Source: Oceanicola sp. 22II-s10i
Lineage (GTDB): Bacteria; Pseudomonadota; Alphaproteobacteria; Rhodobacterales; Rhodobacteraceae
NCBI RefSeq assembly: GCF_002210105.1
Contig: NZ_AQQU01000001.1
Location: 842,501 to 906,500, forward strand
Direction of reading: 5' to 3'
Length of the DNA stretch: 64,000 nucleotides
Shown: positions 1 through 8,203 of the stretch, one piece after another
Layout: every line of letters starts with the position of its first letter
Numbering within the stretch: the first letter of the stretch is position 1
Notes under the pieces: generated by a model
Told to the model about the DNA's origin: nothing
The model's input: the letters and a program-made list of their open reading frames with translations, nothing else
Database searches by the model: none
Made by a program: the position numbers and the translations under genes

Positions 1-610
1 CCACCAGCACGACGCTGTCGGCGATCCGCCGGGCATCCTCGGGCGCGTGGCTGACCATCAGCAGCGTCGCCCCGGTTTCGCGACACAGACCGTCGACCAG
101 AGACAGCATCTCGGCCCGCAGCGCCGGCCCAAGCGCTGCGAAAGGTTCGTCCAGCAGCAGCAGCGGCCTGCGCTGCACCAGCACCCGCGCCAGAGCCGCG
201 CGGCTCTGCTGCCCGCCTGACAGTTCCGCAGGGCGGCGCGCGTCCATCCCCTCAAGCCCGACACGGCGGATCGCCTCGGCCACCTGCGCCTTTTGCTGGG
301 CCGACAGGCGCAGGTCAGGCCGGATCCCCAGCCCGACATTCCGCGCGACGCTCAGGTGCGGAAACAGGTTGCCATCCTGGAACAGCATGGCGATCGGCCG
401 TCTGCCGGGGGCAAGCCCGCCGATGTCCCGCCCGTCCCACGTCACCCGGCCGGACTGCGGCGCAAGAAATCCCGCGATCCCGTTCAGCAGCGTCGACTTG
501 CCGGCGCCGGACGGCCCGATCAGCGCCACGCGCGTGCCGGCAGGGACCGTCCAGTCCGCGCGCAGGCGAAAGTCGCCCTGCACCAGAGTCAGCCCCTCAA
601 GTCTCAGCAC
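1..610 (-). CDS. thiQ: Thiamine ABC transporter ATP-binding protein ThiQ (3' end outside window)
   Basis: ATPase that powers thiamine/TPP uptake with ThiP and ThiB. The minus-strand reading frame is open from a GTG at 610 to the window edge (about 203 codons; the family is about 230). Walker A GPSGAGKST lies at residues 32-40, the Q-loop reads LFQDGN, the ABC signature is LSGGQQ and Walker B is LLLLDEPF. The GTG start lies inside the end of thiP, giving a 14-nt overlap and implying translational coupling. Last gene of the thiBPQ operon, so it should fall under the TPP riboswitch upstream of thiB. Confidence 0.93.
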   Translation of the reverse strand, partial: MLRLEGLTLVQGDFRLRADWTVPAGTRVALIGPSGAGKSTLLNGIAGFLAPQSGRVTWDGRDIGGLAPGRRPIAMLFQDGNLFPHLSVARNVGLGIRPDLRLSAQQKAQVAEAIRRVGLEGMDARRPAELSGGQQSRAALARVLVQRRPLLLLDEPFAALGPALRAEMLSLVDGLCRETGATLLMVSHAPEDARRIADSVVLV

Positions 611-2144
611 GCCAGCGCCCCCCGAAATCGAACAGCGCGAACAGCGCGAAACTCAGCGACAGCAACAGAAGCGCCGCGCCCGCCGCGGCCTCCATCTGGT
701 AGGCCCCCATCAGCCGCCAGACCATCAGCGGCAGGGTCGCCCGCTCCGGATCGGCGAACAGGGCGATCACCCCGAGATCCCCCATCGACAGCGCCGCCGC
801 GATCCCGCCCGCAAAGCCGATCGTCCCCCGGCAGCGCGGCAGGATCAGCCAGCGCAGCCGCGCCAGGCCCGTCAGGCCAAGGCTGTCGGCCAGACGGCCA
901 TAGGACGCCTCGGCCTCGCTCACCGCCGGACCGACCACCCGCAGCGCATAGGGCAGTGCCATGACCGCGTTCACCACCAGCGTCACGACAAAGGCCCAGT
1001 CGCCGGGCCGGTCCCATGGGTTGATCAGCACGAACAACCCGGTCCCCAGAACCAGCGGCGAGGCCGCCAGCGGCGCCAGCCCCGCCACCTCGACCCAGTT
1101 CCGCCGTGCGCTGGCCAGCGCCAGCGTCAGCAGCAGCGTCAGCCCCGTCGCCAGCAGCGCGATGACCACCGAGGTCGCCGCCGCCTGCCACACCGCCACG
1201 GGCATCCGAGCCAGCCCTCCGATCCCGCGTGACACGATCGCCGCCATCGGCCCCAGCAGGAACAGTGCGGCGACGAGCATCCACCCCGCATCGGCCAGCC
1301 GCATCCCCGCGCCGCCGGTGTCCCAGCGTGCCACGGGCCGGTCGAACCCCGCGCCCGAGATCGCACGCGGGGTCAGTCGCAGCGCCGCCAGCCCGGCGGC
1401 GGCAACCAGCAGGAACTGCACAATGGCCAGCATCGCCGCCCGCCCGAGGTCGAATTCGAAGGTGAAGGACTGGAAGATCGCCAGCTCGACCGACGTCGCC
1501 TTCGGTCCGCCGCCCAGCGTCAGCGCGATGGCGAAGCTGGACAGGCAGATGGCAAAGATCACCGCCAGCACCCCCGGCACCACCCGCGCCAGCATCGGCG
1601 CCTCCAGCAGGCGGAACACGTCACGCGGCCGGGCGTCCAGCTGTGCTGCCAGCCGGAACCGTTCGGCGGGAATGCGACCCCAGCCCTGCAGGATCAGCCG
1701 CGTGGCCAGCGGCAGGTTGAAGAACACGTTCCCCAGGACCACCCCGTGCAGCCCGTAGACCGACACCGGCGGGATCCCCATCTGGCCAAGCAGCCCGTTC
1801 ACCCATCCGCCGCGTCCCAGCACGGCGATCAGGCCCAGCACTGCGACGATCACCGGCAGGATGAACGGTGCCCCCATCAGCGCGATGTAGATGCCGCGCC
1901 CCGGAAACCGCCGCCGCGACAACGCGCGCGCCACCGGAATGGCCAGAGCGGTCGAAAACAACGCCGAGAGCGACGCCTGCACCACCGTGAACCGGATCGC
2001 CGCCCAATCCGCCGCCGCGATCCGCCCGCTGCCCCCCGCTGCCGTCAGCACGGCCGCCAGAGGCAGAACGAGAAATGCGATGACGGCCCATGCCGCCGCG
2101 CGGCCGGGCAGGCCCCGGCTCAGCGCGACAGGGCCTGCCGCCAT
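597..2144 (-). CDS. thiP: Thiamine ABC transporter permease ThiP
   Basis: Inner-membrane permease of the thiamine/TPP importer, 515 residues, the usual size for the duplicated ThiP/FbpB type with two binding-protein-dependent permease domains in one chain. About twelve hydrophobic segments are spread along it, and EAA-type loops are recognisable in each half (around LLEAPMLARVVPG, and near the C-terminus LILPRCRGTIGFAGG). Start overlaps the end of thiB by 25 nt and the end overlaps thiQ, so the three subunits are co-translated. Confidence 0.93.
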   Translation of the reverse strand: MAAGPVALSRGLPGRAAAWAVIAFLVLPLAAVLTAAGGSGRIAAADWAAIRFTVVQASLSALFSTALAIPVARALSRRRFPGRGIYIALMGAPFILPVIVAVLGLIAVLGRGGWVNGLLGQMGIPPVSVYGLHGVVLGNVFFNLPLATRLILQGWGRIPAERFRLAAQLDARPRDVFRLLEAPMLARVVPGVLAVIFAICLSSFAIALTLGGGPKATSVELAIFQSFTFEFDLGRAAMLAIVQFLLVAAAGLAALRLTPRAISGAGFDRPVARWDTGGAGMRLADAGWMLVAALFLLGPMAAIVSRGIGGLARMPVAVWQAAATSVVIALLATGLTLLLTLALASARRNWVEVAGLAPLAASPLVLGTGLFVLINPWDRPGDWAFVVTLVVNAVMALPYALRVVGPAVSEAEASYGRLADSLGLTGLARLRWLILPRCRGTIGFAGGIAAALSMGDLGVIALFADPERATLPLMVWRLMGAYQMEAAAGAALLLLSLSFALFALFDFGGRWRAET

Positions 2145-3109
2145 TCGTCCAGCGCCGGACCGCGCATGGCTTCGGCCTCGTCCGCCGGCAGCAACAGCGA
2201 AGTCTTCGGCCGGATCATGTAATCGTACCCGTCGGGCAGGCCGCCCGCGGGGGTGACGGCCGGATACATCCAGTTCGTCGTCGGAATCGCCGCCTGGAAC
2301 GCGTCGGTCATCATGAACTGCAGGAACGCATCCGCCAGTTCCGGCTGATCGGTGGAGGCGAGCTTGCCTGCCACCTCGACCTGCAGGTAGTGCCCCTCGT
2401 CAAAGGCCAGCGCCTGCTTGGAACTGTCGCCTTCGGCGATCAGGTGATAGGCGGGCGAGGTGGTATAGGACAGCACGAGGTCCGCCTCGCCTTCCAGGAA
2501 CATGCCATAGGCTTCGGACCAGCCGGGCGTCACGGTGACGATGTTGTCCGCCAGCGCCTGCCAGATTTCCGGCGCGCGGTCGCCATAGGCCGCCTTGACC
2601 CACATCAGCAGCCCCAGGCCGGGGGTCGAGCTGCGCGGATCCTGTATCACCACGCTGGCGTTCCCCGCGCCCAGCTCCTCGAAATTCGCGGGCATCGGCC
2701 CGTCGACGTTGCCGACGAAGGCGAACCAGCCCCAGTCGAACGGCAGAAACAGCGGATCCTCCCACGCCACCGGCAGGTCCATGTCGACGGACACGCCATG
2801 CGGTGCGAACAACCCGCTCTCCGCGGCCTTGGCGATCAGCGAGGTATCCAGCCCCAGGACGATGTCCGCCTCGGACCGCGCGCCTTCCAGCCGCAGCCGC
2901 GACAACAGCGCGGCGCCGTCCCCGGCGGCGACGAACTGCAGGTCGCAGCCGCAGGTTTCCTCGAACGCCTTTTCCACCACCGGGCCGGGGCCCCATTCGG
3001 TGTTGAAGCTGTCGTAGGTGTAGATCGTCAAAACGGGCGTCTGCGCCACGGCCTGCGTGGCGAACATAAATCCCGTGGCAAGTGCAAGATGTCTCAAGGC
3101 ATCCTCCAT
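2120..3109 (-). CDS. thiB: Thiamine-binding periplasmic protein ThiB
   Basis: Substrate-binding protein of the thiamine/TPP importer, 329 residues from the ATG at 3109. The reading frame stays open to 3223, but that extension lies inside the TPP riboswitch, so the start was placed at MEDALRHLALATGF, which opens a signal peptide ending near AVAQT. The mature N-terminus LTIYTYDSFNTEWGPG and the segment EADIVLGLDTSL are typical of ThiB. First gene of thiBPQ; expression is expected to fall when thiamine pyrophosphate is abundant. Confidence 0.94.
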   Translation of the reverse strand: MEDALRHLALATGFMFATQAVAQTPVLTIYTYDSFNTEWGPGPVVEKAFEETCGCDLQFVAAGDGAALLSRLRLEGARSEADIVLGLDTSLIAKAAESGLFAPHGVSVDMDLPVAWEDPLFLPFDWGWFAFVGNVDGPMPANFEELGAGNASVVIQDPRSSTPGLGLLMWVKAAYGDRAPEIWQALADNIVTVTPGWSEAYGMFLEGEADLVLSYTTSPAYHLIAEGDSSKQALAFDEGHYLQVEVAGKLASTDQPELADAFLQFMMTDAFQAAIPTTNWMYPAVTPAGGLPDGYDYMIRPKTSLLLPADEAEAMRGPALDEWRQALSR

Positions 3110-3146
3110 GTCGCATCGGGCGGATCGGGGCGGGTGCCTTCGGAAC

Positions 3147-3233
3147 AGCCTTCCCTCCGCCGGTTCTAACCGGTTCAGGTTCAACGGGTTCGCGTCATCG
3201 CATCTCAGCCCGCAGCCGGGCACCCCGAGGTGA
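3147..3233 (-). ncRNA. TPP riboswitch (THI element) upstream of thiBPQ
   Basis: On the minus strand the leader carries the conserved THI-box blocks in order: CGGGGTGC, GGGCTGAGATG, then CCGTTGAACCTGA and finally GGAGGGAAGG, where CCT before the first block can pair with AGG at the end to close P1. It lies about 40 nt before the thiB start and begins almost at the predicted transcription start. The stretch from 3146 to the thiB ATG would hold the expression platform; I do not see an unambiguous terminator there, so control of translation is more likely. Confidence 0.92.
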
Positions 3234-3238
3234 TGCAG

Positions 3239-3267
3239 ACCCTAGTGCGGCCCGCCACCCCCGGCAA
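3239..3267 (-). promoter_or_regulatory. Probable sigma-70 promoter of thiBPQ
   Basis: Minus strand: -35-like TTGCCG (3262-3267), 17-nt spacer, -10-like TAGGGT (3239-3244). The implied start, near 3232, coincides with the 5' edge of the TPP aptamer, which is what makes this otherwise weak promoter credible. Confidence 0.5.
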
Positions 3268-3278
3268 GGGCGCAAACG

Positions 3279-3303
3279 AAAGGGGCCGCGAAACGGCCCC
3301 CTG
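3279..3303 (-). terminator. Intrinsic terminator after the DAACS symporter gene
   Basis: Stem GGGGCCG/CGGCCCC (7 bp, 5-nt loop; 3282-3288 and 3294-3300). On the minus strand it is followed by TTTCGTTT. It is downstream of the symporter gene and just upstream of the thiBPQ promoter, insulating the two units. Confidence 0.65.
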
Positions 3304-3385
3304 CTTCATCTTGCCCGAAATATGCCGGGGGGAGTCGCGGCCTTCAGGCCGCGACGGGGGGCTGGCCCCCCGCCGCCCCATAGGC
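3299..3385 (+). repeat. GC-rich intergenic repeat, copy A
   Basis: Begins CCCCCTGCTTC, continues GAAATATGCC and GGGGGGAGTCGCGGCC, holds a perfect 9-bp hairpin GTCGCGGCC-TTCA-GGCCGCGAC (3334-3355), and ends in a G-run/C-run pair (GGGGGGCTGGCCCCCC). A related sequence occurs in reverse orientation at about 10925-11014. Copy A sits directly against the 3' end of the symporter gene. It looks like a non-coding dispersed repeat, not a gene. Confidence 0.7.
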
Positions 3386-3386
3386 C

Positions 3387-4745
3387 TCAGTGCGGTTTGG
3401 CATAGGCGGCCAGGTCCTTCTCGGCCGCCTCGTCGATGCCGAGGTCGTCATCGGTCAGGATCCCCGCATCCGGGTCGTCGAAGACCGCCATGTCGATCTT
3501 GCCCTCGCCCTTGGCCACGATGGTCGACACGACCGCGTCGCCGGTGATGTTCACCGCCGTCCGGATCATGTCCATCAGACGGTCGACGCCGAGGATGATC
3601 GCGATCCCCTCGATCGGCAGCCCGACCTGACCCAGCACCATGGTCAGCATGACGAGGCCGACGCCCGGCACGCCCGCCGTCCCGATCGACGCCAGAACCG
3701 CCATCGCGATCACGGTGATGTAGCCGCCCAGTCCGAGGTCGATGCCATAGACGTTGGCGAGGAACACGGTCGCCACGCCCTGCATGATCGCGGTGCCGTC
3801 CATGTTGATCGTCGCGCCGAAGGGCACGCAGAAGGACGCGACCGAGTTGTCGACCCCGACCCGCTGCGTCACGCAGCGCAGGGTGACCGGGATCGTCGCG
3901 TTGGACGAGGCGGTCGAGAAGGCGAAGATCTGCGCCGGGCGCATCTTCTTCATGAAGGTGATCGGGTTCAGCCCGGACAGCACCTTGAGCATCAGCATCA
4001 GCGTCCCGAACAGGTGCAGGAACAGCGCCAGCACCAGCGTCACGACATAGGCGATCACCGGGATGAACAGGTCGATCCCCTGCTCGGTAAAGGTTTTGGC
4101 GATCAGGCAGAACACCCCGATGGGGGCAAAGGCCATGACGATGGTGACGACCTTCATCATCACCTCGTTCATGTATTCGCAGCCCTCGACGAACGGCTTG
4201 GACTTGCCGCCCAGCATCAGCACCGCGACGCCCAGAACGATGGTATAGAAGATGATCTGCAGCATCTCGCCGCTGGCAAAGGCCTGAACCGGATTGGTCG
4301 GCACGATGCCCGCGAAGACATCCCAGACCGACGGCGCGTCCTTGCCGGTGACGCCCGAGGTGTCGACGCCTTCCATGTTGAAGCCCTTGCCGGGCCCGAT
4401 AATGGTGGCGAGGATGATCGCAACGCCGATCGCCACGGCGGTGGTCGCGATATAGAGCCCAAAGCTCTTGCCGCCGACCCGGCCCAGCACGCGAATGTCG
4501 CCGATCCCGGTGACCCCGGTGATGAGCGAGAAGAACACCAGCGGCACGACCAGCATCTTGAGCGCGTTGACGAACATCTTGCCGATCATCGCGAACAGGC
4601 CGCCGACGATATGCGTGTTGATGAATTCGGAATCGATCAGGTTGAAGATCACGCCGAGGACAAGTCCGGCCCCCATGCCGATCAGAACTTTCACCGTCAG
4701 GGACATCTTGCCGCCGGACGGTGGGGTTGTGGTTGCAGCGGTCAT
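3387..4745 (-). CDS. Dicarboxylate/amino acid:cation symporter (DAACS/GltP-DctA family)
   Basis: Secondary transporter taking up glutamate/aspartate or C4-dicarboxylates with Na+ or H+, inner membrane. 452 residues from the ATG at 4745, chosen over the ATG at 4757 because GGAGG sits 5 nt before it. Family signatures are all present: serine-rich hairpin TASSNATIPVTL, GATINMDGTA in TM7, and DRLMDMIRTAVNITGD in TM8. The C-terminus carries an acidic tail (DDPDAGILTDDDLG). Substrate cannot be told from sequence alone. Monocistronic, with its own terminator. Confidence 0.9.
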   Translation of the reverse strand: MTAATTTPPSGGKMSLTVKVLIGMGAGLVLGVIFNLIDSEFINTHIVGGLFAMIGKMFVNALKMLVVPLVFFSLITGVTGIGDIRVLGRVGGKSFGLYIATTAVAIGVAIILATIIGPGKGFNMEGVDTSGVTGKDAPSVWDVFAGIVPTNPVQAFASGEMLQIIFYTIVLGVAVLMLGGKSKPFVEGCEYMNEVMMKVVTIVMAFAPIGVFCLIAKTFTEQGIDLFIPVIAYVVTLVLALFLHLFGTLMLMLKVLSGLNPITFMKKMRPAQIFAFSTASSNATIPVTLRCVTQRVGVDNSVASFCVPFGATINMDGTAIMQGVATVFLANVYGIDLGLGGYITVIAMAVLASIGTAGVPGVGLVMLTMVLGQVGLPIEGIAIILGVDRLMDMIRTAVNITGDAVVSTIVAKGEGKIDMAVFDDPDAGILTDDDLGIDEAAEKDLAAYAKPH

Positions 4746-4882
4746 GTACGCCTCCATCTCCGGTTGGATGACGGAAGCGTGACACGAAAGCCCCGGATCG
4801 CCTAATCGAAGCGAGGCTCATCCGCGCAAAAGCGGTGTTTAAGATTGATTAATAGGGCAATTCCGCCGGATCGCGGGCGGGT

Positions 4883-5788
4883 TCAGAGCCGTGTTCCGGC
4901 CGGAACCGGCATCCCGCGCAGAAACGACTCACCGTCCTGCGGGCCTTTTCCGGCCCGTTGAAGTCGGGTGATCCGCAGCGCGCCGTCGCCGCAGGCCACG
5001 GTCAGCGCATCGTCCAGCGTGGTCCCGGCGGTGCCGTTGCCGGATGCGAGATGGCTGCCGAGCAGCTTCAGCCGCTCGCCCCCGACCTCGCACCATGCGC
5101 CCGGAAACGGCGACAGGCCGCGGATCAGCCGGTCGACCTCGGCGGCGGGTTTCGTCCAGTCGATCCGCGCCTCGGCCTTGTCGATCTTGTGGGCGTAGGT
5201 GACGCCCTCTTCGGGCTGCGCCTCGGGGATCAGCATGTCGATCCGGGCCAGCGCCTGGACGATCAGCCCTGCGCCCATGACGGCCAGCCGGTCGTGCAGT
5301 TCGCCGGTCGTCTCCTCGGCCCCGATCTCGGTCTCCTCGCGCAGCAGGACGGGTCCGGTGTCCAGCCCGGCCTCCATCTGCATGATGCAGATGCCGGTTT
5401 CCGCATCGCCCGCCATGATCGCCCGGTGGATCGGCGCGGCGCCGCGCCAGCGGGGCAGCAGCGAGGCGTGGATGTTCAGGCAGCCGCGCGTTGGCGCGTC
5501 GAGGATCGCCTGCGGCAGGATCAGCCCATAGGCGACCACCACCGCGATCTCGGCCCCGAGGGCGGCGAATTCCGCCTGTTCAGGCTCTTTTTTCAGCGAC
5601 ACCGGATGGCGGACCGTCAGCCCGAGCGCCTCGGCCCGTGCATGGACCGGCGTCGGCCTGTCCTTCTTGCCGCGACCTGCGGGGCGGGGCGGCTGGCAGT
5701 AGACGGCGGCGATCTCGTGCCCCGCATCGACCAGCGCATCCAGCACCGGGACGGAGAAATCCGGCGTCCCCATGAAGACGATCCGCAT
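4883..5788 (-). CDS. fmt: Methionyl-tRNA formyltransferase
   Basis: Transfers a formyl group from 10-formyltetrahydrofolate to initiator Met-tRNA. 301 residues, normal length. N-terminal Rossmann start [16 protein letters not shown], catalytic region [16 protein letters not shown] (Asn and His) and the Asp in GLDTGPVL; a C-terminal OB-fold region follows. Third in the cluster def, def-like, fmt (3-nt gaps), the usual pairing of formylation and deformylation. Confidence 0.97.
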   Translation of the reverse strand: MRIVFMGTPDFSVPVLDALVDAGHEIAAVYCQPPRPAGRGKKDRPTPVHARAEALGLTVRHPVSLKKEPEQAEFAALGAEIAVVVAYGLILPQAILDAPTRGCLNIHASLLPRWRGAAPIHRAIMAGDAETGICIMQMEAGLDTGPVLLREETEIGAEETTGELHDRLAVMGAGLIVQALARIDMLIPEAQPEEGVTYAHKIDKAEARIDWTKPAAEVDRLIRGLSPFPGAWCEVGGERLKLLGSHLASGNGTAGTTLDDALTVACGDGALRITRLQRAGKGPQDGESFLRGMPVPAGTRL

Positions 5789-5791
5789 GGC

Positions 5792-6286
5792 TCAGCCCCC
5801 CTTTTTCGCGCGGCGCAGCAGCATGTCGCGCTTCACCTTGCTCAGCCGGTCGAAATACATCCGTCCGGCAAGGTGGTCGATCTGGTGCTGGACGCTGGTG
5901 GCCCAGAGCCCGACGAAGTCCCGCTCCTCGATCTCTCCGCTTTCGTTCAGAAAGCGCACCGTCACCGCGCGGGGCCGGGCGATCTTTGCCGAAACGCCGG
6001 GAAGGCAGGGGCTGGCCTCGTCATGGTCGCGCGGTTCGATGCTGGCGTGCAGGACCTCGGGGTTCGCCATCCGCACAGCCTGCCCGCGTTTGTCCGAGGC
6101 ATCCACGACGGCCAGACGCTGCATCACGCCGATCTGCACGGCGGCCAGTCCGACGCCCGGCATCGCCTCCATCGTGTCGATCATGTCGGTCCAGACTGCG
6201 CGGACCTCGTCCGTCACCGCTTCAACGTCGGCGGCAGGCGTGCGCAGCCGCCGGTCGGGCCAGCGCAGGATCGGACGGACCGCCAC
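5792..6286 (-). CDS. Peptide deformylase-like protein with altered active site
   Basis: 164 residues, clearly homologous to the neighbouring deformylase, but two of the three catalytic motifs have changed. Motif I is intact (GVGLAAVQIG, residues 44-53). Motif II, normally EGCLS, is SPCLP with the metal-ligand Cys kept (C94). Motif III, normally HEIDH, is HQIDH (134-138), so the general-base Glu is Gln. Both His ligands remain, so a metal site may persist without normal catalysis. It lies between def and fmt with 3-nt spacing on both sides. Family membership is clear; whether it is active is open. Confidence 0.85.
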   Translation of the reverse strand: MAVRPILRWPDRRLRTPAADVEAVTDEVRAVWTDMIDTMEAMPGVGLAAVQIGVMQRLAVVDASDKRGQAVRMANPEVLHASIEPRDHDEASPCLPGVSAKIARPRAVTVRFLNESGEIEERDFVGLWATSVQHQIDHLAGRMYFDRLSKVKRDMLLRRAKKGG

Positions 6287-6289
6287 GGG

Positions 6290-6802
6290 TCAGACCCGCG
6301 CCCGCTCGCGCTTGAGCTTCTGCATCTTGCGGGTGATCATCTGCCGCTTCATCGGGCTGAGATAGTCGATGAACAGCTTGCCATCGAGATGGTCGATCTC
6401 GTGCTGGACGCAGGTCGCCCAGAGCTTGTCGAACGCCTCGACATGCTCCTTGCCGTCCCGGTCGATCCACTGAACGTCGACCTCGGCCGGGCGAGTGACC
6501 TCGCCGTATTGCTCGGGGATCGACAGGCAGCCTTCCTCGTAGACGTTCTTTTCCTCGGACCGGGCGATGACCCGCGGGTTGAACATCACGTAGGGCTTGG
6601 GCGTGCCTTCCTTGACGCAGTCCATCACGATCAGGCGGCTGTTTATGCCGACCTGCGGCGCGGCCAGACCGATGCCCGGCGCGTCGTACATGGTTTCCAG
6701 CATGTCATCCGCAAGCTTGCGCAGCTCGTCGCTGATGTCTGCGACGGGCTCTGCCACCTTTTTCAGGCGCAGGTCGGGATGAATGAGGATCGGACGCTTC
6801 AT
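6290..6802 (-). CDS. def: Peptide deformylase
   Basis: Fe/Zn-dependent removal of the N-formyl group from nascent proteins. 170 residues from the ATG at 6802; an in-frame ATG at 6838 adds 12 residues with no family similarity. All three motifs are canonical: GIGLAAPQVG (43-52), EGCLSIPE with C92, and HEIDH (134-138). First gene of the def/def-like/fmt run; probably the only active deformylase here. Confidence 0.96.
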   Translation of the reverse strand: MKRPILIHPDLRLKKVAEPVADISDELRKLADDMLETMYDAPGIGLAAPQVGINSRLIVMDCVKEGTPKPYVMFNPRVIARSEEKNVYEEGCLSIPEQYGEVTRPAEVDVQWIDRDGKEHVEAFDKLWATCVQHEIDHLDGKLFIDYLSPMKRQMITRKMQKLKRERARV

Positions 6803-6900
6803 GCAGGTTGATTTAGGCGAAGCATGCAGGCTACGCAACGGCCCCCTTGCAGCCGGTGTGCAAAGGACTAGCGTCCGTCCGGATTGCTGAGGAAGAAAAA

Positions 6901-8076
6901 ATGAACTTTGACGAGATTATCGAGCGTAGGGGTACGCACTCGAGCAAATGGGACAAGATGCAGGAGTATTCCGGCGTGTCCCCCGACGACGGCATCCCGA
7001 TGTGGGTGGCCGATATGGACTTCCGCCCGCCGCAGGCGGTGATCGACGCGGTCCGCAAATATGCCGATCACGGGATCTTCGGCTATTTCGGGGATGACCG
7101 GGCCTATCTCGACTCGATCAAATGGTGGGCCAGGACGCGGCACGGTTACGAGATCGCTGAGGACGAGGCGATCTTTTCGACCCACGGTCTGGTGAACGGC
7201 GCCGCGCTGGCGATGCACACATGGACCAAGCCGGGCGACGGCGTGATCCTGTTCACCCCAGTCTACCACGCCTTCCACCGCATCATCGAAGCGGCGGGGC
7301 GCGAGATCGTGCAACTGGAACTGGTCCAGCACAACGGGCGCTACGAGATGGATTTCGACGCCTACGAGTCGCAGATGACCGGGCGCGAGAAGATGATCAT
7401 CTTCTGCTCGCCCCACAACCCCGGCGGCCGCGTCTGGAGCGCGGAGGAACAGAAGGCGCTGGCGGCCTTTGCCGAGAAGCACGACCTGATCGTCGTCTCG
7501 GATGAAATCCACTGCGACATCGTCCTGCCGGGTCACAAGCACGTGCCGTTCTCGGTCGCCGCGCCGGAGGCTCGGGCGCGGACGGTGATGATGATGGCGC
7601 CGACCAAGACCTTCAACCTGGCCGGGATGCACAACGGCAATGTCATCGTGGACGACCCGGCGCTGCGCGAGGCGTTCGGGCAAACGATGGCCGGGCTCGG
7701 CCTGTCGCCCAATGCCTTTGCCAAGCACATGGTGCCTGCGGTCTATTCGCCGGAAGGGGCGCAGTGGGTCGATGAATTGTGTGCCTATATCGGAGGAAAC
7801 GTCGAAGTTTTCGACGCCGGGCTGGCCGGGATCCCCGGTGTCACCTCGATGCCGCTGGAGGGGACCTACCTGGCCTGGGTCGACTTCTCGGGCACCGGGA
7901 TGGACCGCGACGAGATGATGCGCCGGATCGCGGACGAGGCGAAGATCGCCGTGAACCAGGGCCCGGCCTTCGGGCATGGCGGCGAGAGCTGGAACCGCTT
8001 CAACCTCGCCACCCCGCGCAGCCGGGTCGAGGAAGCGGTCGAGCGGCTGCAGAAGGCGTTTTCCGACCTTCAGTAA
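6901..8076 (+). CDS. MalY/PatB-type PLP-dependent C-S lyase or aminotransferase
   Basis: Fold-type I PLP enzyme of the MalY/PatB group (cystathionine beta-lyase-like), 391 residues. The ATG at 6901 follows GAGGAAG; an upstream in-frame ATG at 6847 adds an unrelated N-terminus. Early residues WVADMDFRPP are typical of the group, HNPGGRVW is the cofactor-proximal loop, SDEIHCDI holds the PLP-contacting Asp, and the Schiff-base lysine is K236 in APTKTFNLAG. Divergent from def, followed by a strong terminator, so monocistronic. Confidence 0.88.
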   Translation: MNFDEIIERRGTHSSKWDKMQEYSGVSPDDGIPMWVADMDFRPPQAVIDAVRKYADHGIFGYFGDDRAYLDSIKWWARTRHGYEIAEDEAIFSTHGLVNGAALAMHTWTKPGDGVILFTPVYHAFHRIIEAAGREIVQLELVQHNGRYEMDFDAYESQMTGREKMIIFCSPHNPGGRVWSAEEQKALAAFAEKHDLIVVSDEIHCDIVLPGHKHVPFSVAAPEARARTVMMMAPTKTFNLAGMHNGNVIVDDPALREAFGQTMAGLGLSPNAFAKHMVPAVYSPEGAQWVDELCAYIGGNVEVFDAGLAGIPGVTSMPLEGTYLAWVDFSGTGMDRDEMMRRIADEAKIAVNQGPAFGHGGESWNRFNLATPRSRVEEAVERLQKAFSDLQ

Positions 8077-8102
8077 TCGCGCGCATTGCGGAAGGCGAAC
8101 AG

Positions 8103-8133
8103 GGGGCCGCGTCGGATATGACGCGGCCCCTTT
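8103..8133 (+). terminator. Intrinsic terminator after the MalY/PatB gene
   Basis: Ten-base-pair stem GGGGCCGCGT (8103-8112)/ACGCGGCCCC (8121-8130), 8-nt loop, then TTT. It separates the PLP enzyme from the gentisate-pathway promoter just downstream. Confidence 0.75.
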
Positions 8134-8146
8134 CGCATCTGCGCGA

Positions 8147-8183
8147 TTGATCGGGTGCAGGATAGTAAGTATACATCCTATCT
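8147..8183 (+). promoter_or_regulatory. Promoter and MarR-type operator of the 3-hydroxybenzoate hydroxylase gene
   Basis: Promoter: TTGATC (8147-8152), 17-nt spacer, TATACA (8170-8175). Overlapping the -10 is an imperfect palindrome centred between 8171 and 8172 (8160-8183), with 10 of 12 positions symmetric: GGATAG arm, GTATAC core, CTATC arm. The 12-mer GTAAGTATACAT recurs exactly in the intergenic region before the MarR and gentisate dioxygenase genes (13427-13438). Position over the -10 implies repression. Confidence 0.7.
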
Positions 8184-8203
8184 GTGCGGAGGAGGAGACA
8201 CGC

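Noticed and set aside
3110-3223. ThiB start at 3223
   Set aside because: The frame lies inside the TPP riboswitch and precedes the signal peptide.
3390-4805. 471-codon open frame opposite the symporter gene
   Set aside because: Antisense shadow of a high-GC gene; low-complexity Arg/Asp/His-rich translation without a recognisable family, whereas the opposite strand encodes a clear transporter.
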